Assembly (NCBI GenBank): GCA_039962885.1
Contig: JBDVGI010000314.1
Location: forward strand, 1 to 8,783
Direction: 5' to 3'
Origin: Litorimonas sp039962885
GTDB lineage: Bacteria > Pseudomonadota > Alphaproteobacteria > Caulobacterales > Maricaulaceae
Length of the DNA stretch: 8,783 nt
This document shows, one piece after another, positions 1-6,406 of the stretch; position 1 is the first letter of the stretch, and each line of letters begins with the position of its first letter. The position numbers and the translations under genes were made by a program. The notes under the pieces are model-generated. The model saw only the letters and a program-made list of their open reading frames with translations. It made no database searches and was not told where the DNA came from.

Positions 1-986
1 AACATATAAGGCTGACTTTTCTGCGCCGTAATAAAGTCAGATTTCGTATTTTGTTCAAGCCAATTCATAGCCAGCATTGATTGGGCACTCGCTCCGCCCA
101 ATGTTTTACCAGGTCCCAGAATAATGATTTTATCTGGCGCAAATTCCTTTAAGCCCGTTTGCACAGCGCGCGTGAAATCATATGTTTGCGTAACTTGATG
201 TCCAAAGGTGTAGTCCCAAAGCGCATCAATATTGACGGCATCTGGCATCCAAACATGCCCTCGACCATCAATCATCGGTATTTGGGGCTGCGCAAAAAGC
301 GAGATAGGTAACGCATGCTTGCCAAGATCAGATTGCATTGCCATTAAATCAGTATGAAATGCGGCGTGATTGCCAAGACGCATAGGGAAACGGTCTTGAC
401 GCGGTTCTAACTCACGCTCAGCTTGCTTTAGCGCCTCATCTGTGCCCGCCAGCACCATCAACCCGCCAAGCCGTATGGATAAAAACAATCCATCAATTCG
501 GTCTATGAGCTTTAAAACATTGTCCTTAATACCTGTAATCTCTTGCCAATTTTCATCTACAATAGGGTAGATGATTTGCCCGCCCACTAAATGTTCTTGC
601 ATGATTGTGCCCATAGTGTTGACCACATCAAACCCCGCCTGCCCTGTCAAAGCCCCGCCGCAGGCCAATGCTGTGTACCAGCCCATAGAATTACCTGTCA
701 CAGCCGCAATGTCGTATTTTTCACGATCTATGGCTAAAAAATCTGAATAGGAACAGGCATAGATAAGACCTGACGCGTTATCGCCGCGTGTGAATTTGGA
801 TACGGAAAACCGTTGTGATGAATCCAGTTCAGCAATCGTAACTTGATCTTTGGCAGCCCTGATAGCATCAAAACTCTGTAGGAGTTGAGGTTTGTCTCCG
901 TGATAACGTGCATAATAACCAAGCTCGGCTGCGTTATAAACCCCTCGACCCGGGCATATCACGAGTACACTTTGTTTAGCTTTCAT
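1..986 (-). CDS. Malonyltransferase-like (FabD-fold) acyltransferase, C-terminus cut by left edge
   Basis: 328 codons are visible from an ATG at 986, with no stop before the window edge. The protein resembles the ACP S-malonyltransferase/acyltransferase fold, which moves an acyl group from CoA to a carrier through a serine ester. It opens with a glycine-bearing CPGRGVYN segment (residues 11-18). The nucleophile elbow is GNSMGW (98-103), with Ser100 as the likely nucleophile. FabD-type enzymes normally have GHSxGE, so both flanking His and Glu are replaced. The NHAAFH segment near 206-211 supplies His207, matching the catalytic His of FabD. The start is well supported: AGAGG lies 7 bases upstream (994-998), and the ATG overlaps the stop of the E1 gene as ATGA, implying translational coupling. 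The visible part is already longer than a typical FabD (about 310 aa). Being the third gene of an operon with an acyl-CoA dehydrogenase and a 2-oxoacid dehydrogenase suggests a specialised acyl transfer rather than housekeeping fatty acid synthesis. Substrate and carrier are unknown; hydrolase activity is an alternative. Confidence 0.72.
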   Translation of the reverse strand, partial: MKAKQSVLVICPGRGVYNAAELGYYARYHGDKPQLLQSFDAIRAAKDQVTIAELDSSQRFSVSKFTRGDNASGLIYACSYSDFLAIDREKYDIAAVTGNSMGWYTALACGGALTGQAGFDVVNTMGTIMQEHLVGGQIIYPIVDENWQEITGIKDNVLKLIDRIDGLFLSIRLGGLMVLAGTDEALKQAERELEPRQDRFPMRLGNHAAFHTDLMAMQSDLGKHALPISLFAQPQIPMIDGRGHVWMPDAVNIDALWDYTFGHQVTQTYDFTRAVQTGLKEFAPDKIIILGPGKTLGGASAQSMLAMNWLEQNTKSDFITAQKSQPYM

Positions 987-3202
987 GATGCAACCTCTTT
1001 TAATGCTGCCTCGATGATAGTGTCTCGGCTTGGCATCGTCGCGCCATATGAAGGGCCAGTCGCAATGAAGCTGTCTTTTGCAGCAAGACGGGAGGCTTTG
1101 AAACCTTCCTCTGTCAGTAGCGCCATAAGGGCTTCACTATGAGAGGCTTGCTCACGGCACTCATCAACTATTAGGATGTTATTTTTATTTTTCAGAATTT
1201 TAAGTAAAGATTCTTGAGGTAAAGGCGAAAGCCATCTGAGATCAATAACAGTTGATTTGATATCATGGCTATCGGCTAATATTTTTTGCGCTTGCCGAGA
1301 GAGATAGACGCCGTTGCCATAAGTGATAATCGCTAAATCGGATCCATTACCATGTGTTCCTACTTCACCAAACGCAATGGATTTATCCTCATCTGGCATA
1401 GGGTAATCGTATAAATTCCCATTGTCTCCTTCGTTGTGTAAGTCGCGTTGCATATAAAGCGCGATAGGCTCCAAAAACACCACAAGGCGTTGCTCTTCGC
1501 GGGCAAGGCGTACACATTCGCGTAGCATAAGCACTGCGTCTTCACCGTTTGATGGACAGGCTAGAATTAAGCCGGGAATATCGCGAAGTGCTGCCAGTGA
1601 ATTTTCATTATGGAAGTGCCCACCAAAGCCTCGTTGATAGCCAAGCCCTGCAATACGGACAACCATTGGGTTCGTATATTGCCCATTAGAGAAGAATGGC
1701 AGAGTGGCCGCTTCACCGCGAAGTTGATCTATGGCATTGTGCAAATAGGCTAGAAATTGAATTTCAGGCATTGGAATAAATCCATTATGGGCCATGCCTG
1801 TGGACAGCCCTAATATAGATTGTTCATCAAGCAACGTGTCTATAACGCGGTGTCTTCCAAACCGAGGCTGCAGGCGTTGCGTAACCCCGTAAACACCCCC
1901 TTTTTTACCGATATCTTCGCCCGCCATAACAATTTCATCATGAGAGAGCATCAAATCTGTCAGGGCGAAATTTATCAACTTCGCCATATGTTGTGGTTGA
2001 GACATCGCCCGCATATCGCTCGCACCAAAAACAACTTTACGGGCGGTTTTACTTTTCTGTTTGATAGGCTTATTGCCACGCCGTGCGGGAATAATTGAGG
2101 CCATCACATCATCTGCAGTTTTAAGGCGGGGGCGTTTAATAACTTGCTCCGCGACGCGCTCAACACGGCTGGCCGTTCTCTCATACATATTTAAGACTGC
2201 CTCTTGAGGTAAAACATCACTGGCAATCAAATGCGCCGCCGTATGTAAGAGAGGGTCGCGGGATTCTGTGTTCGTAATTTCGTCCTTAGACAGATAAGCC
2301 GTCTGAACGTCTGGCCCTGCATGGCCATATAACCTGACACATTTCATATGTAAAAACGCAGGTCGGCGGTGCGTTCGAATGTAATGCGATGCTGCTCTGG
2401 CTGCACGGTAAGTATCCAATACATCCAAGCCATTACATGTGAAATATTTTATCGCAGGACGATTGCTTATGGATTGCTCCACCCAACCGCTAGGGGTTTT
2501 GGTGGAAATTCCTATGCCATTATCTTCGCAAATAAATAAAATTGGCAATTGCGAGCCTTGATAGGCTGCCCAGCTTGCCGTGTTAAGCGCGCCCTGTGTC
2601 GTCGAATGATTTAGGGAGGCATCTCCAAAGCTACAGGCGATAATTGCGTCACATGGGAGCTGTTGATGTTCAGGCTTTACTTGCTTGGCAATGGCCAAAC
2701 TAAATGCAGCTCCAACGGCTTTGGGTAAATGTGAGGCAATCGTAGATGTTTGCGGCGGGATAAATAAAGATTTGGAACCAAGAACTTTATGTCTCCCTCC
2801 AGAAATTGGATCCTCCACGGCAGTTGAAAAACTCAGCAGCATATCCCACAGCGGTGTTTGTTCCCCAGATATTTGCGAGACTTGCCGCGCGCGGCTCAAT
2901 TGAAATGCGGCATCACGGTAATGCAAAAAAGCCATATCCGTTGGCCGTAAAGCCCGGGCTATCGCGGCGGTGTTTTCATGCCCCGATGACCCGATAGTAT
3001 AAAACGCCTGCCCGCGTTTTTGTAATTTCCGCGCGGTTCGGTCAAGATGACGGCTTAAGAGTTGCACATGATAAAGATCGGTTAAATCATGTTTTGTAAG
3101 GCCAGAGTCATCTAAACTTAAGGTCTCAAGAGCAGGAAAGTCCCCTGCTTTGACACGCGTTAGAAAATTCTCATGAACGACCTGCGCTCTATCATTTTGC
3201 AT
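983..3202 (-). CDS. Fused alpha-beta E1 component of a 2-oxoacid dehydrogenase (thiamine diphosphate dependent)
   Basis: 739 aa joining both E1 subunits of the branched-chain/pyruvate family. E1 decarboxylates a 2-oxoacid on thiamine diphosphate and passes the acyl group to the lipoyl arm of an E2 subunit. The alpha half spans about 45-345: GHEN (74-77), YRDAAF (95-100), the cofactor motif GDASLNH (193-199) to EDNGIGIS (226-233), and the loop GHAGPD (293-298). A linker of about 60 residues follows. The beta half carries EDIGKKGGVYGVT (429-441), Glu460 in DEQSI (cofactor-activating Glu), GGHFHNENS (527-535) with His531 matching the beta-subunit active-site His, and a transketolase C-terminal domain at about 605-725. 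The chain is the right size for a complete fusion and no motif is broken. It starts 15 bases after gcdH with no clear Shine-Dalgarno, so coupled translation is likely. E2 and E3 are not in the window. The substrate could be branched-chain 2-oxoacids, 2-oxoadipate (hinted by gcdH) or something else; motifs alone do not decide. Confidence 0.93.
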   Translation of the reverse strand: MQNDRAQVVHENFLTRVKAGDFPALETLSLDDSGLTKHDLTDLYHVQLLSRHLDRTARKLQKRGQAFYTIGSSGHENTAAIARALRPTDMAFLHYRDAAFQLSRARQVSQISGEQTPLWDMLLSFSTAVEDPISGGRHKVLGSKSLFIPPQTSTIASHLPKAVGAAFSLAIAKQVKPEHQQLPCDAIIACSFGDASLNHSTTQGALNTASWAAYQGSQLPILFICEDNGIGISTKTPSGWVEQSISNRPAIKYFTCNGLDVLDTYRAARAASHYIRTHRRPAFLHMKCVRLYGHAGPDVQTAYLSKDEITNTESRDPLLHTAAHLIASDVLPQEAVLNMYERTASRVERVAEQVIKRPRLKTADDVMASIIPARRGNKPIKQKSKTARKVVFGASDMRAMSQPQHMAKLINFALTDLMLSHDEIVMAGEDIGKKGGVYGVTQRLQPRFGRHRVIDTLLDEQSILGLSTGMAHNGFIPMPEIQFLAYLHNAIDQLRGEAATLPFFSNGQYTNPMVVRIAGLGYQRGFGGHFHNENSLAALRDIPGLILACPSNGEDAVLMLRECVRLAREEQRLVVFLEPIALYMQRDLHNEGDNGNLYDYPMPDEDKSIAFGEVGTHGNGSDLAIITYGNGVYLSRQAQKILADSHDIKSTVIDLRWLSPLPQESLLKILKNKNNILIVDECREQASHSEALMALLTEEGFKASRLAAKDSFIATGPSYGATMPSRDTIIEAALKEVAS

Positions 3203-3217
3203 GGTTGATACTAACTT

Positions 3218-4450
3218 TTAAAAGAAGGCTTGGAGCCCCGTTTGCGCGCGTCCTAAGATTAAAGCATGAACATCATGTGTGCCTTCATAGGTGTTGACCG
3301 TTTCAAGGTTCATCATATGCCGAATAACTTGATAATCTTGAGAAATACCATTTCCGCCATGCATGTCCCGAGATTGCCTTGCAATATCAAGGGCTTTGCC
3401 GCAATTGTTACGTTTAATCATAGAGATCATTTCTGGCGCAGCTTTAGCCTCATCCATAAGGCGCCCTACACGCAAGGCTCCCTGTAAGCCAAAAGTTATA
3501 TCGCTTTGCATATCTGCGAGCTTTTTCTGGTATAATTGTGTTTGCGCAAGGGGGCGGTTAAATTGGTGACGATCAAGACCATATTGCCGCGCAGCTTGCC
3601 AGCAAAATTCCGCCGCGCCCATAGAACCCCAACCAATCCCGTAACGTGCGCGGTTTAAGCAGCCAAACGGCCCTTTAAGCCCTTGTACATTTGGCAATAA
3701 CGCATCTTCGCCGACCTCTACCCCGTCCATGACGATCTCGCCAGTGACTGATGCACGCAAACTGAATTTTCCATCTATTTTGGGCGCAGTTAAGCCTGCC
3801 ATACCTTTATCTAATATAAACCCACGAATTTTCCCGTCATGGGCATCGGACTTCGCCCAAACGACAAACACATCTGCAATGGGTGCATTTGAAATCCACA
3901 TTTTAGAGCCCGTGAGCGTGTATCCTGTTTTTGTCTTTACAGCCCGGGTTTTCATTCCTGCAGGATCGGAACCTGCATCAGGTTCGGTTAAGCCAAAGCA
4001 ACCAATCAAATCACCCGCAGATAAGCCAGGTAGATATTTCTGGCGCTGGGCTTCAGAGCCATAAGCGTAAATTGGATACATAACTAAGGACGATTGCACA
4101 GACATCATAGAACGGTAGCCCGAATCCACGCGTTCAATTTCACGTGCTACGAGTCCGTAAGCCACATAACCTGCGCCAACACCGCCATATTCTTCTGGAG
4201 TTGTTACTCCTAAAAGCCCGTAATCTCCCATTTTTTTAAATATAGAAGCATCGACAACTTCGTCTGCGAAAGCTTCGATGACTTTTGGCGCGAGATGTTC
4301 ATCGGCAAATGCGCGCGCGCTGTCTTTGATAAGGCGCTCGTCTTCTGTGAGCTGTTCATTCAACAAAAAGGGGTCTTCCCACGCAAAGTTCGAAAGCTCT
4401 GGCCTGTCTTTTTCAGAAAGAAACGGCTTTGTTGCGGTATTTTGCAGCAT
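3218..4450 (-). CDS. gcdH: Glutaryl-CoA dehydrogenase (acyl-CoA dehydrogenase family)
   Basis: 410 aa FAD enzyme, expected to oxidise and decarboxylate glutaryl-CoA to crotonyl-CoA in lysine/tryptophan breakdown, passing electrons to electron-transfer flavoprotein. Three domains are recognisable: helical N-terminal (about 33-145), beta middle (150-245) with FGLTEPDAGSDPAGMKT (152-168) and KMWISNAP (183-190), and helical C-terminal (255-405). NTYEGTHDVHALILGRA (386-402) is the glutaryl-CoA dehydrogenase signature, with Glu389 as catalytic base next to Tyr388. GYRSMMSVQSS (111-121) carries the Arg113-Ser114 pair which in this subfamily binds the distal carboxylate of the substrate. Nothing is missing. 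The frame extends to a TTG at 4498, but the ATG at 4450 is preferred because GAGG lies 9 bases upstream and the extra 16 residues do not look like family sequence. It is the first gene of the minus-strand operon, divergent from hpnC. Subfamily is confident; whether glutaryl-CoA is the true substrate in this operon is not proven. Confidence 0.93.
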   Translation of the reverse strand: MLQNTATKPFLSEKDRPELSNFAWEDPFLLNEQLTEDERLIKDSARAFADEHLAPKVIEAFADEVVDASIFKKMGDYGLLGVTTPEEYGGVGAGYVAYGLVAREIERVDSGYRSMMSVQSSLVMYPIYAYGSEAQRQKYLPGLSAGDLIGCFGLTEPDAGSDPAGMKTRAVKTKTGYTLTGSKMWISNAPIADVFVVWAKSDAHDGKIRGFILDKGMAGLTAPKIDGKFSLRASVTGEIVMDGVEVGEDALLPNVQGLKGPFGCLNRARYGIGWGSMGAAEFCWQAARQYGLDRHQFNRPLAQTQLYQKKLADMQSDITFGLQGALRVGRLMDEAKAAPEMISMIKRNNCGKALDIARQSRDMHGGNGISQDYQVIRHMMNLETVNTYEGTHDVHALILGRAQTGLQAFF

Positions 4451-4459
4451 TGTAATGTA

Positions 4460-4465
4460 CCTCAC
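4460..4465 (-). promoter_or_regulatory. Ribosome binding site that fixes the gcdH start
   Basis: On the minus strand GTGAGG lies 9 bases before the ATG at 4450. It is the best purine-rich site upstream of gcdH and supports this ATG over the in-frame TTG at 4498, which has no comparable site. Confidence 0.6.
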
Positions 4466-4640
4466 ACAATGAATGATTGATTTAATATCTTTAACCAATT
4501 CCTCGTTATAATTCTATACGTAAATACGGCAGATTATTCTTGCTTTCATAGAGTGTTTTTTGGGATTTACGGGAGGATTTCACCTCTTACTATATTAACG
4601 AAATAGAACAAAACTATAGTGGCATATAACCAATTCATCA

Positions 4641-4668
4641 TTAAAACAGTTTATAGACTGATTATAAA
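4641..4668 (+). promoter_or_regulatory. Candidate weak sigma70-like promoter for hpnC
   Basis: TTAAAA and TATAAA separated by 16 bases; the -35 box matches the consensus at only four of six positions. In such AT-rich DNA a match of this quality can arise by chance. The position relative to hpnC is right; the rest is inference. Confidence 0.25.
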
Positions 4669-4713
4669 ATTGTGATTCAGAATTCGATTTGAGACAATAT
4701 TAAACGAGATAAC

Positions 4714-5535
4714 ATGCTTGAAACACCATCTGGTAAAAATGCGAGTACAGAAAATTTCCCTGTTGGCTCTTTTTTATTGCCCAAACCTTTACGTCCTCAT
4801 GTGGGCAGGTTTTATAATTTCGCGCGTGCGATAGATGACATTGCGGATAATCCTAATTTGTCATCAGAGGTTAAACTTACACGCCTGAAAGCATTTGAAG
4901 AGGCTGTCACTTTAGGGAGTTCAGAGCCAGAGTTAAGCACAGCAAATTTGCTAAAAACATCCCTAGAGGACACAGGCGTTACCGCGCAACATTGCCGCGA
5001 TTTGATTTCCGCCTTTAATCAAGACTCTGTGCAATCACGGTACGAAACTTGGGAAGATTTAATAGATTACTGCCAACGCTCTGCCGCGCCAGTCGGACGT
5101 TATTTGTTGGATTTGCATGGTGAAGACATATCGCTCTACCCTGCCTCTGACGCGTTATGTCATGCGCTACAAATCATAAATCACTTGCAAGATGCCGCAG
5201 ATGATTATCACGAAATGAACCGGGTTTATATACCAACAATTTGGCTGTCTGAGCACAATATTGATGAAAGTGCTCTTGATGCGAAACAAAGCTCGCCTGC
5301 CCTGCGCGAGGTTTTTAATAAAATGCTCAAAGGTACTGAAGCTTTACTGGTCACCTCAAAAACTCTCGCCCCCGCAATGCAAAGTAAACACCTCGCAGCA
5401 GAAACGCGGGTCATTCAAAAAATCGCTGAAACGCTAGCGCAGCGCCTTTATAAGAAAGACCCAATAGCCACGCGGGTCAAGCTCTCTAAACCTGCTATGG
5501 CCATAACATCCATCAAAGGGTTGCTAGGATTCTAA
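4714..5535 (+). CDS. hpnC: Hydroxysqualene synthase HpnC (squalene/phytoene synthase family)
   Basis: 273 aa trans-isoprenyl diphosphate synthase fold, all helical and cytosolic or membrane-peripheral. HpnC converts presqualene diphosphate, made by HpnD, to hydroxysqualene, which HpnE reduces to squalene for hopanoids. ENFPVGSFLLP (13-23) is the typical HpnC opening, followed by FYNFARAIDDIAD (33-45) with the first aspartate-rich motif Asp41/Asp42/Asp45. The second motif is in INHLQDAADDY (155-165), Asp160 and Asp164. YCQRSAAPVGRY (119-130) is the usual substrate-pocket segment and RVYIP (170-174) the usual post-motif turn. Length is normal and the ATG at 4714 precedes the expected N-terminus; the ribosome site is poor (only GAG about 6 bases upstream). 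It is transcribed toward dxs and hpnD but separated from dxs by 871 bases, so it may be a separate transcript. If HpnE is replaced by a CrtN-like enzyme, the same gene could serve C30 carotenoids instead. Confidence 0.92.
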   Translation: MLETPSGKNASTENFPVGSFLLPKPLRPHVGRFYNFARAIDDIADNPNLSSEVKLTRLKAFEEAVTLGSSEPELSTANLLKTSLEDTGVTAQHCRDLISAFNQDSVQSRYETWEDLIDYCQRSAAPVGRYLLDLHGEDISLYPASDALCHALQIINHLQDAADDYHEMNRVYIPTIWLSEHNIDESALDAKQSSPALREVFNKMLKGTEALLVTSKTLAPAMQSKHLAAETRVIQKIAETLAQRLYKKDPIATRVKLSKPAMAITSIKGLLGF

Positions 5536-5790
5536 CGCAGGACGTGTAAGCATTGATTCAAAAACACACACTAACGATATTGAAATGTTTGGCGATCACA
5601 CCGCGTAGGTCTGGCGCGCTATGACGTCACATATGGTTACATTAAATTGCATGGCCTCACGAAAATCTACGGAAATCATAATTTTCAGGTCAATAATTGT
5701 CTTCATAAAATAGTAGTTAGCCCAAAGCGCTATACATAAGTGTGAAAGTTTGTTTCAGGCGTGAGCCCTTAGTGGCATTGTGTAAAACAT

Positions 5791-6070
5791 GCGCCCAGTA
5801 TTTCGACGAATTAAGCAGTTTCATCCAAAATATGAGCTATTTATAACGCTATTCTGATGAAGCCAATCCCTTTCAAATCAATAGAAGGCTTAACCCATAA
5901 AGTTAGAAGATTTATAAGCCATGGCTAAGATTACCGCCTTTATGCAGTCAAATTTTCTATATTTTGGTACATTTGAGGCATTATTATGTATATTTCTCAT
6001 GTATTATCTTTCTATAAACACACTTGCAAGCGCGCCATAAAACAGGATGTTGCGCCTAGTATTTCGGACG
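5791..6070 (+). repeat. Imperfect direct repeat pair (copies 5791-5808 and 6052-6070)
   Basis: Copy 1 reads GCGCCCAGTATTTCGACG and copy 2 GCGCCTAGTATTTCGGACG: one substitution and one inserted G. Both are preceded within a few bases by TAAAACA (5783-5789 and 6038-6044). The copies lie 261 bases apart in the gene-free gap. They may be remnants of a duplication, two sites for one regulator, or part of a repeat family found elsewhere in the genome. The match is too short to name a known element. Confidence 0.45.
5921..6040 (+). CDS. Possible 39-aa small hydrophobic protein (weak call)
   Basis: An ATG frame of 39 codons ends in TAA. The product starts MAKITAFMQS, continues with a run rich in Phe, Leu, Tyr, Ile and Met (about residues 12-35, one Glu at 19), and ends SINTLASAP. 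The hydrophobic run is long enough for one membrane helix. A weak purine stretch AGAAGA (5905-5910) lies 10 bases upstream. Evidence against: AT-rich DNA by itself encodes hydrophobic residues, the ribosome site is poor, and no family is recognised. It is listed because it is the most peptide-like frame in the gap. Confidence 0.15.
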   Translation: MAKITAFMQSNFLYFGTFEALLCIFLMYYLSINTLASAP

Positions 6071-6322
6071 GAGTTTTTTAGATAAAATGCCTGTAATTTT
6101 GACGGAAAAGATATTCATACCCCATCATGCACTTATTTTTTCATTGGAGACATGTTCAATCGACCTCATAAATTGATATTTGCCTTGACGAATTTTCAAA
6201 AGGAGCCATTGAAGATAGCATATCTTGTTTATGGCAACCCATAGCTCACGGAAAGATATATGAGACTGATATTTTATGCACAAAACTCCATTCATACTAA
6301 AAGTTTCCGTTGCTGTATCGGC

Positions 6323-6352
6323 TTGAAAACTCTAGCATAGTAGCAATATAAA
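6323..6352 (+). promoter_or_regulatory. Candidate sigma70-type promoter for dxs-hpnD
   Basis: TTGAAA (6323-6328) and TATAAA (6347-6352) are 18 bases apart, each one mismatch from consensus. Transcription would begin near 6359, leaving a leader of about 48 bases before the dxs ATG. This is the best promoter-like pair seen in the window and fits dxs and hpnD being expressed as a unit independent of hpnC. Confidence 0.42.
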
Positions 6353-6378
6353 TGCGATTATCACTTAGACTATCACTC

Positions 6379-6405
6379 AGCTTATAAATAAGATTTAGCT
6401 TATAA
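6379..6405 (+). repeat. 9-base direct repeat overlapping the dxs leader
   Basis: AGCTTATAA occurs at 6379-6387 and again at 6397-6405, an 18-base period, ending one base before the dxs ATG. The two copies fall downstream of the candidate promoter, where an operator or leader element could sit. A related GGCTTATAAATCT is found on the minus strand at 5908-5920. Chance is possible in such AT-rich DNA. Confidence 0.35.
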
Positions 6406-6406
6406 T

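Larger units (their letters stand above)
4451..4713. promoter_or_regulatory. Divergent promoter region between the gcdH operon and hpnC
   Basis: 263 AT-rich bases separate two genes transcribed away from each other, so both must have their promoters here or within the gene starts. No open frame of interest is present. On the plus strand TTAAAA (4641-4646) and TATAAA (4663-4668) are 16 bases apart and form a weak sigma70-like pair about 45 bases before hpnC. A perfect TATAAT at 4507-4512 (plus strand) has no acceptable -35 partner. No convincing minus-strand promoter for gcdH was found. A small inverted repeat, GGAGG/CCTCT around a 6-base loop (4572-4587), is too weak to name. Confidence 0.5.
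5536..6406. other. 871-base AT-rich gap between hpnC and dxs, no convincing gene
   Basis: Both strands were read. Stops are frequent in all frames, and no known protein family, tRNA or clear rho-independent terminator was recognised. Base composition is visibly richer in A+T than the flanking genes, notably in the last 100 bases. What can be seen: a possible 39-aa hydrophobic peptide (5921-6040, plus), an imperfect 18/19-base repeat pair (5791-5808 and 6052-6070), a perfect 8-base palindrome TGACGTCA (5622-5629), an AAAGGAG purine site without a usable start (6199-6205), and a good promoter-like pair plus a 9-base direct repeat just before dxs. Such a gap inside a hopanoid locus may be a decayed gene, an unrecognised small RNA or a long regulatory leader; the sequence alone does not decide. 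Confidence 0.6.

Noticed and set aside
734..922. 62-codon minus-strand frame in another phase inside the acyltransferase gene
   Set aside because: The continuous 328-codon frame with transferase motifs explains this DNA; the other frame is a shadow.
4451..4498. Longer gcdH start at an in-frame TTG (4498)
   Set aside because: The extra 16 residues are not family-like and the ATG at 4450 has GAGG 9 bases upstream.
5536..5620. Search for a rho-independent terminator after hpnC
   Set aside because: No GC-rich hairpin followed by a T run was found.
5622..5629. Perfect palindrome TGACGTCA
   Set aside because: Only 8 bases, single copy, far from any gene start; not enough to call an operator.
5596..5706. 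36-codon minus-strand frame starting MKTIIDLKIM in the gap
   Set aside because: No Shine-Dalgarno, short, and no recognised family; expected by chance in this length of DNA.
6401..6406. TATAAT directly before the dxs ATG
   Set aside because: Too close to the start codon to serve dxs as a -10 box unless transcription begins inside the gene.
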